Source: Candidatus Uhrbacteria bacterium (GTDB lineage Bacteria; Patescibacteriota; Patescibacteriia; UBA9934). Taken from it: DNA of 44,517 bases. A model generated the notes under the pieces. That model was given only the letters and a program-made list of their open reading frames with translations. It made no database searches and was not told the origin of the DNA. Of the stretch, positions 22,275 through 29,268 are shown one piece after another. Within the stretch, counting starts at the first letter, position 1. Every line of letters starts with the position of its first letter. The stretch is taken from positions 1-44,517 of the forward strand of contig CAINGB010000045.1 of the NCBI GenBank assembly GCA_903848275.1, given 5' to 3'. A program made the position numbers and the translations under genes.

Positions 22275-22682
22275 TTACTGAGTAGCGCCGATGATGGAGC
22301 TGATGACGAAGCTGGCAATGGCGAAGGCGGAAAGAATGATGGCCAAACCGATGATACCAGCGATGATGAGGTTCTTAGCTTCTTGAACTTTCTCGTCGTT
22401 ACCACCAGCGGTCATCCACTTGAAACCACCGAGCAAGATGATGATAACAGCGACGACACCGAGGAAGCCTAGCATGACGCGGATGAGGTTGCCGATAGTG
22501 GTCTTGAGATCTGCTTGGCCGAGGCCGGCGGTGTCGCCGAAGTTGGAGTTAAGCAAATCGCTAGTTTGTAGTTGTTGAGCATGAGCAACGTGGACAAAGC
22601 CGACGTGGGAGAGGCCGAGTGGCAACACGAGAAGTGTAGCGAGACCAAGTCCCATAACGAGACGTGAAAGTGTTTTCGACAT
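22275..22682 (-). CDS. T4SS-pilin-like protein (third of six)
   Basis: 135 residues: basic start and signal peptide ending near VHVAHAQQ, then a region with LNSNFGDTAGLGQADL, helix FLGVVAVIIILLGGFKWMTA, loop GGNDEKVQEAKN and helix IIGLAIILSAFAIASFVI. The loop is the most divergent of the set (QEAKN for KKAQ). A separate extended -10 promoter (22713-22718) precedes it, so transcription can start inside the cluster. Confidence 0.84.
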   Translation of the reverse strand: MSKTLSRLVMGLGLATLLVLPLGLSHVGFVHVAHAQQLQTSDLLNSNFGDTAGLGQADLKTTIGNLIRVMLGFLGVVAVIIILLGGFKWMTAGGNDEKVQEAKNLIIAGIIGLAIILSAFAIASFVISSIIGATQ

Positions 22683-22712
22683 AGTAAAAGATTAGAGTGA
22701 ATGTATGAATTA

Positions 22713-22718
22713 ATTATA
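22713..22718 (-). promoter_or_regulatory. Extended -10 promoter inside the pilin-like cluster
   Basis: Minus-strand TATAAT preceded by TGC. A second TATAAT lies 10 nt further upstream. Leader about 24-30 nt before the third pilin-like gene. Confidence 0.55.
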
Positions 22719-22732
22719 GCACATTATAACTA

Positions 22733-23134
22733 TCAACTCACGGGGCCGGTGATAGTGCCAGAAGTGATGGCGTTTAGAATGGCATTGACGGCGGCGTAGC
22801 TGGCGAAAATGACACCAAGACCTAAGACTGTCCAGATTAAAATGCTTTGACCTTTTTTGACGCGATCGGCGTTGCCGGCACTGGTCATCCACATAACTCC
22901 GCCGTAAATGAACATGACGAAGGCGAGCGAACCGACAATACCGAGAATACCTTTAATGACGCGACCGATGATGACGCGGACGTCGGTTTCACCGAGGGGG
23001 TTGTAGAGGGTCACGGTGGTTGAGGCGGCTGGTTCTGTAGCGTGAGTGATATTAGGGATGAGTAAAGGTGATAATAGGATCAAGGTGTAAGCGGTAACGA
23101 TGAGACCAAACTTGATTGATGTTCTGTTTAACAT
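22733..23134 (-). CDS. T4SS-pilin-like protein (second of six)
   Basis: 133 residues from ATG 23134 (MLNRTSIKFGLIVTAY); the open frame continues upstream into the previous gene, but this start leaves a 1-nt gap after that stop. Signal peptide up to about THA, then NPLGETDVRVIIGRVIKGILG, helix IVGSLAFVMFIYGGVMWMTS, loop AGNADRVKKGQS and helix VLGLGVIFASYAAVNAIL. Confidence 0.82.
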   Translation of the reverse strand: MLNRTSIKFGLIVTAYTLILLSPLLIPNITHATEPAASTTVTLYNPLGETDVRVIIGRVIKGILGIVGSLAFVMFIYGGVMWMTSAGNADRVKKGQSILIWTVLGLGVIFASYAAVNAILNAITSGTITGPVS

Positions 23135-23135
23135 A

Positions 23136-23669
23136 TTAGGGAGTAGTTGAGGTATCAGTAGTAATGGTGGAATCGGCGCCGTTACCAATGGTGGTTTCGA
23201 GGTTGGTGGCTGGGATATTGCCGCTATTTAAAACGCTAATTAGCAGGTTGATGGCGACGTAAGCGCCGAAGACGATAGCTAGACCAATAGCAGCGCCACT
23301 TAAAGCGTCTTTGCCACGTTTGACGCGATCGGGATTACCAGCAGAAATGACCCATTCAAGGCCGCCGTAGACGAGAGCAATGAGAGCAGCTGAACCGCTC
23401 AAGGCGAGAATGAGATAGCTGACGTTGACGATAACCTGGAGAATGTTATCCACAGTACAGAGACCTTGGCCACGACAGGCGCAAGGATCGGTGCCGTTGT
23501 CTGGTCTAGCTACGGAACAGACGTTGGCGAAGATGAGGCCGAGTTGGGTGATTTTAGTGTATTCGGCGTCAATGGTGATAGCTTTGGCGGGTGGCGTGAA
23601 GCCGAGGATACCCGTAGCTAGAGTCAAGCCGAGAAGAAGGGTAATGAAAGATTTGCGAATGGCAATCAT
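23136..23669 (-). CDS. T4SS-pilin-like protein with cysteine-rich segment (first of six)
   Basis: 177 residues from ATG 23669 (MIAIRKSFITLLLGLTLA). The longest of the six: between the signal peptide and first helix it carries FANVCSVARPDNGTDPCACR and GQGLCTVDNI, four cysteines absent from the others. Helix ILALSGSAALIALVYGGLEW, loop AGNPDRVKRGKD and helix AIGLAIVFGAYVAINLLI follow, then a Thr-rich tail. A TATACT box 10 nt before the ATG (23680-23685) gives a nearly leaderless operon start. It may be a minor or adaptor-type subunit; that is inference. Confidence 0.8.
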   Translation of the reverse strand: MIAIRKSFITLLLGLTLATGILGFTPPAKAITIDAEYTKITQLGLIFANVCSVARPDNGTDPCACRGQGLCTVDNILQVIVNVSYLILALSGSAALIALVYGGLEWVISAGNPDRVKRGKDALSGAAIGLAIVFGAYVAINLLISVLNSGNIPATNLETTIGNGADSTITTDTSTTP

Positions 23670-23679
23670 ACTGGTGTGA

Positions 23680-23685
23680 AGTATA
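23680..23685 (-). promoter_or_regulatory. -10 box of the pilin-like cluster
   Basis: Minus-strand TATACT preceded by TGC, 10 nt before the first gene's ATG. No clear -35. Confidence 0.5.
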
Positions 23686-23730
23686 GCATGAAATGGCGAG
23701 GTAGCGGGGTAGTTGGTAGTGGGGTAGTGG

Positions 23731-23769
23731 ATAATAAACAAAAGAAGCAATTCGGGAATGAATTGCTTC
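23731..23769 (-). terminator. Intrinsic terminator after the solute-binding protein gene
   Basis: GAAGCAATTC and GAATTGCTTC form a perfect 10-bp stem with a 6-nt loop; on the minus strand TTTTGTTTATTAT follows. Confidence 0.85.
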
Positions 23770-23777
23770 GGGTTCCG

Positions 23778-23917
23778 GTCAACGCGAGACTCGGGGAGTC
23801 TCTTTCTTTCTCTGTCGGGCATTTTGACGATCGATATTTACTACTTGAGTGAAATATCGCCACCAAAATGCGCGTCCCTCGGTCGACGAAAGAGACATCC
23901 CGCTCGTCTTCGTTGAC
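23778..23917 (-). other. Structured 140-nt element in the 3' UTR of the solute-binding protein gene
   Basis: Nested complementary segments: GTCAACG (23778-23784) with CGTTGAC (23911-23917); GTCTCTTTC (23798-23806) with GAAAGAGAC (23888-23896); GCATTTTG (23819-23826) with CAAAATGC (23864-23871); GATATTT (23833-23839) with AAATATC (23852-23858). A competing hairpin GAGACTC-GGG-GAGTCTC (23786-23802) shares GTCTC with the second stem, so two folds exclude each other. It lies between the stop codon at 23920 and the terminator. A 21-nt piece of its left end recurs at 35014-35034. Confidence 0.7.
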
Positions 23918-23919
23918 TG

Positions 23920-25308
23920 CTACTCGTACGTTTGTGAGACGACGCGGGCGGTGGTTTCGATGGCAGAGGTTGGATCCGTGGTGCCGGCGAGAATGGCGTC
24001 GATGAAAGAGTTCATGGCTTTTTCCATGGCAGATGTGTCTTTGCCGTGATACCAGCTTTTGGCGAGAAGAAGTTGGGAAGCAAAAACGCCGAGGTCTTCG
24101 CTATCAAGTTGCGTGCTGATGAGTGAGCGGAGGGCGGTTGGTTTTTGAGCTTTAGTTAAATAGGAAGTGACATTTTCTTTTTTGGTGGCAAAGTTGATGA
24201 AGTCCCAAGCCCAGTCGGTGTTTTTGCTGTCTTTGGAGACGCCTTCGACCCAGTAATTAGGATAATTAACTTCCCGGCCGTTGGTGATTTGGGGGAGTTT
24301 GTTGATGGTGAAATTAAGTTTAGGAGCGGCGGTGCGGATGAGCGGCAGGTCGTAGCTGTAGCCAAGGTAGAAGGCGGTTTGGCCGGAAGTGAAGGCGTCG
24401 AAGGATGAGGGGAAACTGTCGTTCCAGGTGTAAGCGTCTTTGGTTGGATTGGCGAAGTCGGTGTAGAAAGTGGTGGCGTCAACGCTCGGGAAGAGGCCAT
24501 GTTGGGTGCCGGTGGGGACGGTTTGGAAAGCTACGCGACCCCGGTCGTCCGTCATGTTGGCCCCGTTTTGCATCATGAGGACGGAGAGAATGTCCACGGC
24601 GCGATTAACGTTCTGGCTGGTACCAAAGCCGGCGCCGGACTGGATGATTTTACCAGTGCTGTCGAGTTTGGTGAGTTTGACAACGTCGTCATGAAATTCT
24701 TGCCAGCTAGCGGGTGCGGCGGGAATACTGGCTGCGTTTAATAAATCTTTGTTGGCGTAGAGGGCGAGGGTGTCGACCGAGAGGGGAAGGCCGTAAATGC
24801 TATCCACAGCTGCGACCTTAGGGTCTGGTTGATAAGGGAAAATGACGTCGGTGGCGACGGTGTCGACGAAGTCACTTTTGAGAGCCTTAATACTTTCAGT
24901 TGGCAGGACCTTGGTGACGACGACGGTTTGTTTGCGGAGAGTACCTTGAATTTCGGCGTAGGGAATAGTGGTAGTAGCTGGTTCTGGAGAGAGGAGGCTT
25001 TGATATTGACCCATGGCGCTGTTGTGAACGGAGAAGATGTCAGGGCCAGTGCCGTCAGCGAAGGCGTGGAGGAGGGCGTTGTCGTATTCATCGCTGCGCA
25101 ATTTTTTGTAGTCGATGCTGACGTTCGGGTGCAGGGTGGTGTAAGCGGTGATTATGTCGTTCATGGTGTCGCTGTTGTCGAAGGTGCGCCAATAGGTGAG
25201 TTTGACCGTCGGCAAGCTGCTGACTGCGCTTTGACTGCTGCAACCGAGACCTAAAGTGAGAAGGAGACTCGACAACAAGAGGCTAGAGGCTAGACGACGG
25301 GTGTTCAT
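23920..25308 (-). CDS. Extracellular solute-binding lipoprotein (ABC sugar-binding type)
   Basis: 462-residue family 1 extracellular solute-binding protein. The lipobox LTLGLGCSSQS sets the lipidated Cys near residue 23. The mature protein has the MalE-like pattern: VKLTYWRTFDNSDTMNDIIT at the N-terminus, IFSVHNSAMGQY, GLPLSVDTLALYANKDLL, QTAFYLGYSYDLPLI and WAWDFINFATKKEN. No permease or ATPase gene lies next to it, so it is an orphan in this window and may act in scavenging or attachment rather than classical import. It starts 1 nt after the galU stop. Confidence 0.9.
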   Translation of the reverse strand: MNTRRLASSLLLSSLLLTLGLGCSSQSAVSSLPTVKLTYWRTFDNSDTMNDIITAYTTLHPNVSIDYKKLRSDEYDNALLHAFADGTGPDIFSVHNSAMGQYQSLLSPEPATTTIPYAEIQGTLRKQTVVVTKVLPTESIKALKSDFVDTVATDVIFPYQPDPKVAAVDSIYGLPLSVDTLALYANKDLLNAASIPAAPASWQEFHDDVVKLTKLDSTGKIIQSGAGFGTSQNVNRAVDILSVLMMQNGANMTDDRGRVAFQTVPTGTQHGLFPSVDATTFYTDFANPTKDAYTWNDSFPSSFDAFTSGQTAFYLGYSYDLPLIRTAAPKLNFTINKLPQITNGREVNYPNYWVEGVSKDSKNTDWAWDFINFATKKENVTSYLTKAQKPTALRSLISTQLDSEDLGVFASQLLLAKSWYHGKDTSAMEKAMNSFIDAILAGTTDPTSAIETTARVVSQTYE

Positions 25309-25309
25309 A

Positions 25310-26173
25310 TTAGAGCGACTTTAGATATTCCTTTAAGTCTGCGCTGACTTCGGGGTGGGTGAGGCCAAGCTCGATTTGGGCGATGATGAATTGGAGTTTG
25401 TTACCGCAGTCGTAGCGGCGGCCGGCGAATTTGCAGCCGTAGAGTGGGCGATTGTCGGCTAATTGCGCTTCGAAAGCGTCGGCTAAGCGGATCTCGCCAT
25501 CTTTGCCGGGGGTTTGGGTTTGCAAGCGGCGGAGGATTTCTGGAGTGATGATGTAGCGACCGACAGCGGCTAGGTTAGAAGGCGCTTCTTCGACCTTGGG
25601 CTTTTCCACAAAGCGGTCAATCTGCCAGGTGGACTTGTCGAGCTCGACGCCACCAATGACGCCGTAACGGGAAACTTGATCGCGAGGTATTTCCTGGATG
25701 GCAATGACTGGGTCGCCGTATTTTTCGTAGGTGGCGATTAACTGGCCGATAGCCGGGACCTTGCCCGTGATGATGTCGTCACCAAAGAGGACGGCGACGG
25801 CTTCGTCAGCGCCGACGAAAGGAGCGGCGGAGAGCAGGGCGTGACCGTCACCCATCGGTTTTTGTTGGCGAACAAAGGCGAACTTGGCGAGTTTGCCGAC
25901 TTCGCGAATGGCTTCGAGTTCTTTGAGTTTGCCTTTTTGTTCCAAGCGATACTCCAGCTCGAAGTTGCGGTCGAAGTGATTTTCTAAAGCCTGTTTGCCA
26001 ATAGCGGTGACGAAAATGATTTCCTCAATGCCAGCGGCCACGGCTTCTTCCACGATGTATTGAATAACGGGCTTATCCACGACAGGTAGCATTTCCTTAG
26101 GTTGAGCTTTGGTGGCTGGGAGGAAACGGGTGCCCATGCCGGCGACGGGAATGATAGCTTTTCTAATTTTCAT
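25310..26173 (-). CDS. galU: UTP-glucose-1-phosphate uridylyltransferase
   Basis: Makes UDP-glucose for surface polysaccharides. 287 residues from ATG 26173, matching the family length; the open frame upstream is not conserved. Nucleotide-binding start KAIIPVAGMGTRFLPATKAQ, then KEMLPVVDKPVIQYIVEEA, AVLFGDDIITG for the metal-binding Asp region, VEKP at about 190, GRYIITPEIL and YDCGNKLQFIIAQIE near the end. GGAGG lies 11 nt before the ATG, and a TATACT box lies further upstream at 26217-26212. Co-transcribed with the solute-binding protein gene. Confidence 0.95.
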   Translation of the reverse strand: MKIRKAIIPVAGMGTRFLPATKAQPKEMLPVVDKPVIQYIVEEAVAAGIEEIIFVTAIGKQALENHFDRNFELEYRLEQKGKLKELEAIREVGKLAKFAFVRQQKPMGDGHALLSAAPFVGADEAVAVLFGDDIITGKVPAIGQLIATYEKYGDPVIAIQEIPRDQVSRYGVIGGVELDKSTWQIDRFVEKPKVEEAPSNLAAVGRYIITPEILRRLQTQTPGKDGEIRLADAFEAQLADNRPLYGCKFAGRRYDCGNKLQFIIAQIELGLTHPEVSADLKEYLKSL

Positions 26174-26231
26174 AATCAAAACTTCCTCCATTAATAACAA
26201 CTTTCGAAGGTAGTATACCGCGGAGCTAGAA

Positions 26232-26260
26232 TTGACGAAAGTGGCGATTTTTGGTAGTCT
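26232..26260 (+). promoter_or_regulatory. Promoter of the GC-rich gene at 26310
   Basis: -35 TTGACG (26232-26237), 17-nt spacer ending TGG, -10 TAGTCT (26255-26260). Same -35/TGG arrangement as the promoter at 19361. Leader about 45 nt. Confidence 0.6.
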
Positions 26261-26309
26261 AAGTAGTTCCGCGATCTGGCGAACATGTTCTTTTACTTTA
26301 GGAGTTGCA

Positions 26310-26798
26310 ATGACTGAAAAACCCTTTGTTGTTGAGTTCTCTGCTACTTTCATGCCGCTGCTGCAGCTGCAGTTGGGAGCTGGTGTCAAGCCCAAGAAGT
26401 TCACCGTCGTGGCTTACTCGCAGATGGCCAAGCAGTGGTCGAGCTTTGAGAAGTTGGCGAATGGAGGCTGGATCCATGTGCTCAACCGGTCAGATGGGGC
26501 TGGCGAGAAGCCGGCGTTTGACGAGTCGGTCAAGCCGGACGTGGTGTTCATCGAGTACCTGCCGGAGTACGAGGCGCAACTGTTGGCTGAAGTGGCGCGC
26601 TGTACGTTGGCTCAGGTCGACTACGTGGTGGTGACGACAGCCATCAAGACGCCGCCTGGTGAAGCACGACGACAGCTGGAGCGCTTCCATGAACGGCAGC
26701 AGTTGTGTGACTTCTACATCTACTTGCTGAACGAACGTGGCGATCTGCGGTCTCTTGTTGATGAGCTGCGGCGCCAGATGTCGGTCAACAAGAACTGA
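26310..26798 (+). CDS. Hypothetical protein, GC-rich class
   Basis: 162 residues, start fixed by TTTAGGAG 5 nt before the ATG. No signal peptide and no membrane segment. There is an alternation of strands and helices (FTVVAYSQMAK, DVVFIEYLPEYEAQLLAEVA, VDYVVVTTAIKTPPGEARRQ, FYIYLLNERGDLRSLVDEL), which looks like a Rossmann-like alpha/beta protein. I recognise no family. Codons are GC-rich and C-ending, unlike galU next door. The terminator is nearly the same as that of the following methyltransferase gene, suggesting the two arrived or evolved together. Confidence 0.7.
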   Translation: MTEKPFVVEFSATFMPLLQLQLGAGVKPKKFTVVAYSQMAKQWSSFEKLANGGWIHVLNRSDGAGEKPAFDESVKPDVVFIEYLPEYEAQLLAEVARCTLAQVDYVVVTTAIKTPPGEARRQLERFHERQQLCDFYIYLLNERGDLRSLVDELRRQMSVNKN

Positions 26799-26802
26799 AC
26801 CT

Positions 26803-26850
26803 CAACCCCCAACCAGAAGGCCTCCAAGCTGTGATGGTGTGGGGGTTTTC
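26803..26850 (+). terminator. Terminator, duplicated type, copy 1
   Basis: AACCCCCA pairs with TGTGGGGGTT, with the inner AGGCCTCC stretch forming a second small palindrome; TTTTCTGTTT follows. Copy 2 at 27774 has the same outer arms and the same tail. Confidence 0.85.
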
Positions 26851-26934
26851 TGTTTGACTTTTGGCTAGGATTGTGCCAGTATTTGGGTCTTGCAGTTCAT
26901 GGTGAGCAGCAAGATTTCACTTGTGGAGTCGATA

Positions 26935-27762
26935 ATGAACGTTCTTTCTTCCGAAGCGAATTTGTTGCGCTTGCTCAACCTGGCGCGGCGGAACCCGCAG
27001 ACCATGCTCATGTTGGAGGACATGCTCTACAACGTATTCATCCATCTCGGCTGGACTGATGCCGATACTCACAGCTACTGTTGCCGACTGTTTGAGGATG
27101 AGGTGATCGAGTTGGCGAACTGGGAGGCGAGTCTGGTCCACCACTGTATGCCGCAGCCTGGCCTCAGCAACCTGAAGGTGGCCATGGCTGGGCGGGCGGA
27201 GCAGGTCTACGCCAAGTTCGCGGAATACCTTAAGCCTGACGTGCATGTGCTTGACTTGGGCGGTGGTAGTGGTGAGATTGCCGAGCTGATGATGACGGAT
27301 GGCCGGAAGGTGTCCGTGGCTGACGTGCGGGACTGGCGGCGGAGTTCGGCAGTGCGTTTTGTAAAGGTGCACGGTAACAGCATTGGTTGGCTTGATCGAA
27401 CTGCCGACCTGCTGACTGCCTTCCACACCTGGCATCACAGCTACAACCCAGAGGAGCTCGTCAAGGAGTCGTTCCGGGTGGTCAAGCCGGGCGGACGGGT
27501 CATCATCATCGAGACGGTGGCCGACACGCTTGAGGAGTACTTGTACACCTGCTTCATTGACTGGTTGTACAACCGGATCTTCCACTACGAGGCGAGGCCG
27601 GAGGACAAGGTGCCGGTGCCATGCCAGTTCCGTTCCGCAGTGGGTTGGGAGCAGCTCATCATGAGGCTCTACGGCCTGACGCCCACGGTGTCAACCAACC
27701 TCGGCATCTACCAGGACTTGGCGCCGCTCCATCACCACTTGCTCGTTTACGACTTGCCGTAA
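26935..27762 (+). CDS. SAM-dependent methyltransferase, GC-rich class
   Basis: 275 residues from ATG 26935, chosen because GTGGAG lies 6 nt upstream; ATG 26899 is in frame. Residues 1-95 are helical and unrecognised. A class I methyltransferase domain follows: motif I VHVLDLGGGSGEIAELM, the acidic motif II VSVADVRDW, motif IV-like ADLLTAFHTWHHSYNPEELV, and motif VI KPGGRVIIIETV. Substrate unknown; the FHTWHH segment resembles ubiquinone/menaquinone-type enzymes only loosely. A possible promoter is TTGACT (26854-26859), 17-nt spacer, CAGTAT. Own terminator follows. Confidence 0.85.
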   Translation: MNVLSSEANLLRLLNLARRNPQTMLMLEDMLYNVFIHLGWTDADTHSYCCRLFEDEVIELANWEASLVHHCMPQPGLSNLKVAMAGRAEQVYAKFAEYLKPDVHVLDLGGGSGEIAELMMTDGRKVSVADVRDWRRSSAVRFVKVHGNSIGWLDRTADLLTAFHTWHHSYNPEELVKESFRVVKPGGRVIIIETVADTLEEYLYTCFIDWLYNRIFHYEARPEDKVPVPCQFRSAVGWEQLIMRLYGLTPTVSTNLGIYQDLAPLHHHLLVYDLP

Positions 27763-27773
27763 GCGGGTTCAAC

Positions 27774-27820
27774 TAAACCCCCAACCAGGAGATCTCCATG
27801 ACTCCGGTGTGGGGGTTTTC
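27774..27820 (+). terminator. Terminator, duplicated type, copy 2
   Basis: AAACCCCCA/TGTGGGGGTTTT outer stem with an inner GGAGATCTCC palindrome, then TCTGTTTATT. Matches the terminator at 26803. Confidence 0.85.
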
Positions 27821-27823
27821 TGT

Positions 27824-28027
27824 TTATTGGTGGTTGTCGATACGAGCGACTACTAAGGTGTGGGCATCTGAAAAGAAGCAGAAGGCACGGAATTGATGAT
27901 TAATGCGAAATTGCCAGATGCCGCAGTCCTGAGGTTGACGTTCTTTGAATTGGGCCCGTTTGGTGTCACCGCCGAGAATAGCATATTTCATTTTTTCGTC
28001 CTCAATGATGGCTAGGATGAGGGGCAC
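27824..28027 (-). CDS. Putative RelE/ParE-type toxin
   Basis: 67 residues from a GTG start (ATG 27991 would give 55). The C-terminal half GIWQFRINHQFRAFCFF followed by VVARIDNHQ resembles the core strands of RelE/HigB-type toxins (LWELRIG..YRAFYF). It is shorter than typical family members by 20-30 residues, so it may be a minimal or N-terminally degraded form. It lies 3 nt after a 72-residue gene, the usual spacing of type II toxin-antitoxin pairs, although here the antitoxin-like gene comes first. Confidence 0.55.
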   Translation of the reverse strand: MPLILAIIEDEKMKYAILGGDTKRAQFKERQPQDCGIWQFRINHQFRAFCFFSDAHTLVVARIDNHQ

Positions 28028-28030
28028 AGG

Positions 28031-28249
28031 CTAGATATTGATTAGATCCTCGCGGGGGATTTTTTTGACACGTTCGATGTCTTGCCTGATTTCATCGGTT
28101 ATTTCGTCGTCACGGAGCTCGCGGAAGTCGATGAAGGCGAGAAAACGTTCGCGGCGCCAGTCTTTGTAGGTAGCGACAAGAGCACGCCATAAATCGCGGA
28201 GATTGGGTGAGGTTGAAACCTGAGGCAAGGTTTTGGCTTGGGTGTTCAT
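28031..28249 (-). CDS. Putative antitoxin partner
   Basis: 72-residue charged protein (SPNLRDLWRALVATYKDWRR, LRDDEITDEIRQDIERVKK) with two predicted helices and no recognisable DNA-binding motif. The call as antitoxin rests on its position before the RelE-like gene and on size. The upstream region contains a repeated GGGGTATT (two copies near 28313 and 28323) and GGTG-AATA-CACC that could be operators. Confidence 0.45.
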   Translation of the reverse strand: MNTQAKTLPQVSTSPNLRDLWRALVATYKDWRRERFLAFIDFRELRDDEITDEIRQDIERVKKIPREDLINI

Positions 28250-28350
28250 AGATGATTTGAGAATAGCATGATTAGGGCTGGTTTGCTAGTTAAGTGGTGA
28301 ATACACCTGGGGTATTCCAATTGGGGTATTTTAACTAAAAGGTAAATAAT

Positions 28351-28386
28351 AACTCACCTGTCTCGGAGTGAGACAGGTGAGTTTTT
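28351..28386. terminator. Bidirectional terminator after the secreted-protein gene
   Basis: AACTCACCTGTCTC and its complement form a perfect 14-bp stem with a 5-nt loop; T-rich sequence flanks both sides. Confidence 0.85.
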
Positions 28387-28396
28387 GCGAGTCAGA

Positions 28397-28942
28397 TTAT
28401 TTGGAGATGTCGTCCTTGAGATGTGAAGACATGGGGCCTTTGGCTAGGAGGTGACGAGGAAAAGCGGGGCCGCGGCGGCCGAGTTCGTTACGGAAGGCAA
28501 AGCCGGGTGGGATGCTGTTGTCCTTGGCCCAGGTTTTGAGGGAGTCCATTTCGGTTTTCATGGCTGCCTGACGGTCGGCTGGAGCCACGTCCTTCTGCGA
28601 TTGCATGAAAGTATTGAGCTCTGCTTGTTTGGCAGTTATAGCGTCGGCCTGAGCTTGGGTTAACTTACCGTTCTTAACGGCCTGATCCAAGTGGGCGGAC
28701 ATTTTAGCTTCCAGGTCGGCGTGAACTTGGTTGCGTTGTTCGTCGAAAACAGCTTGAACGTCGTCTTTGTTTAGATGAAATTTATCGGCGATGGCGGTGA
28801 CTAGACCGCTAACAGGATTGTCGTTAACAGCAGGGATGGTGGCGGCGTAGGTGGTGGTTACTGCAGCAAAGACGCTAGCGCCCAAAGTTGCCACGATGGC
28901 GGCTGTTACTATTGCGCGTTTAGTTTTAGAAAGTTTGGCCAT
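28397..28942 (-). CDS. Secreted DUF2680-like protein (tentative)
   Basis: 181 residues from ATG 28942 (MAKLSKTKRAIVTAAIVATL); the longer frame lacks support. The signal peptide ends near TYAATIP. The mature protein is helical with FHLNKDDVQAVFDEQRNQ and NGKLTQAQADAITAKQAEL, a pattern that resembles DUF2680/YckD-type exported proteins, where K-L-T-Q-x-Q-A-D-x-I is common. The C-terminus ends in a His/Pro-rich region. Function unknown. A strong terminator follows. Confidence 0.7.
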   Translation of the reverse strand: MAKLSKTKRAIVTAAIVATLGASVFAAVTTTYAATIPAVNDNPVSGLVTAIADKFHLNKDDVQAVFDEQRNQVHADLEAKMSAHLDQAVKNGKLTQAQADAITAKQAELNTFMQSQKDVAPADRQAAMKTEMDSLKTWAKDNSIPPGFAFRNELGRRGPAFPRHLLAKGPMSSHLKDDISK

Positions 28943-29106
28943 AGTTCGATTGATGAAGAATGAAGATATGGTTGAAGGGAAGAAACAGCACTGTCGCGCC
29001 TGGTCAGAAAGGGGGACGGTCATTTCCGAGGAGGCCGGTGTGCTGAGACTTATCGTAGTAGTAATGTAGCAGAGGGGTGGTGAAGTAATTATGAAGTTGT
29101 TATTTA

Positions 29107-29249
29107 GGCCAAGGCTTGGGGTAACCGATTTCGTCGGGTCCTGCCGCTTGGCCACCCTCCCAGGTGCTCACTGCGTTGCGCGCCCGGCAGGGGACCTGGC
29201 TCGCGTCACCCGACTACAAGAGGTTAGGCCTGCCCCTCGCTACTTGGCC
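29107..29249. repeat. Family A structured repeat, copy 2
   Basis: 143 nt with the GGCCAAGGCT and TACTTGGCC ends and the internal GTCGGGT/ACCCGAC pair intact. The central loop reads GTGCTCACTGCGTTGCGCGCCC, shorter than in copy 1. It lies between the secreted-protein gene and the histidine kinase gene, ending 20 nt beyond the kinase stop. Confidence 0.85.
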
Positions 29250-29268
29250 TTTCGGGCTGCTAAAAATT

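Noticed and set aside
26803-27820. Twin CCCCCA/TGGGGG hairpins considered as a mobile repeat family
   Set aside because: Each directly follows a stop codon and has a T-run, so terminator is sufficient; similarity may come from gene duplication or shared origin.
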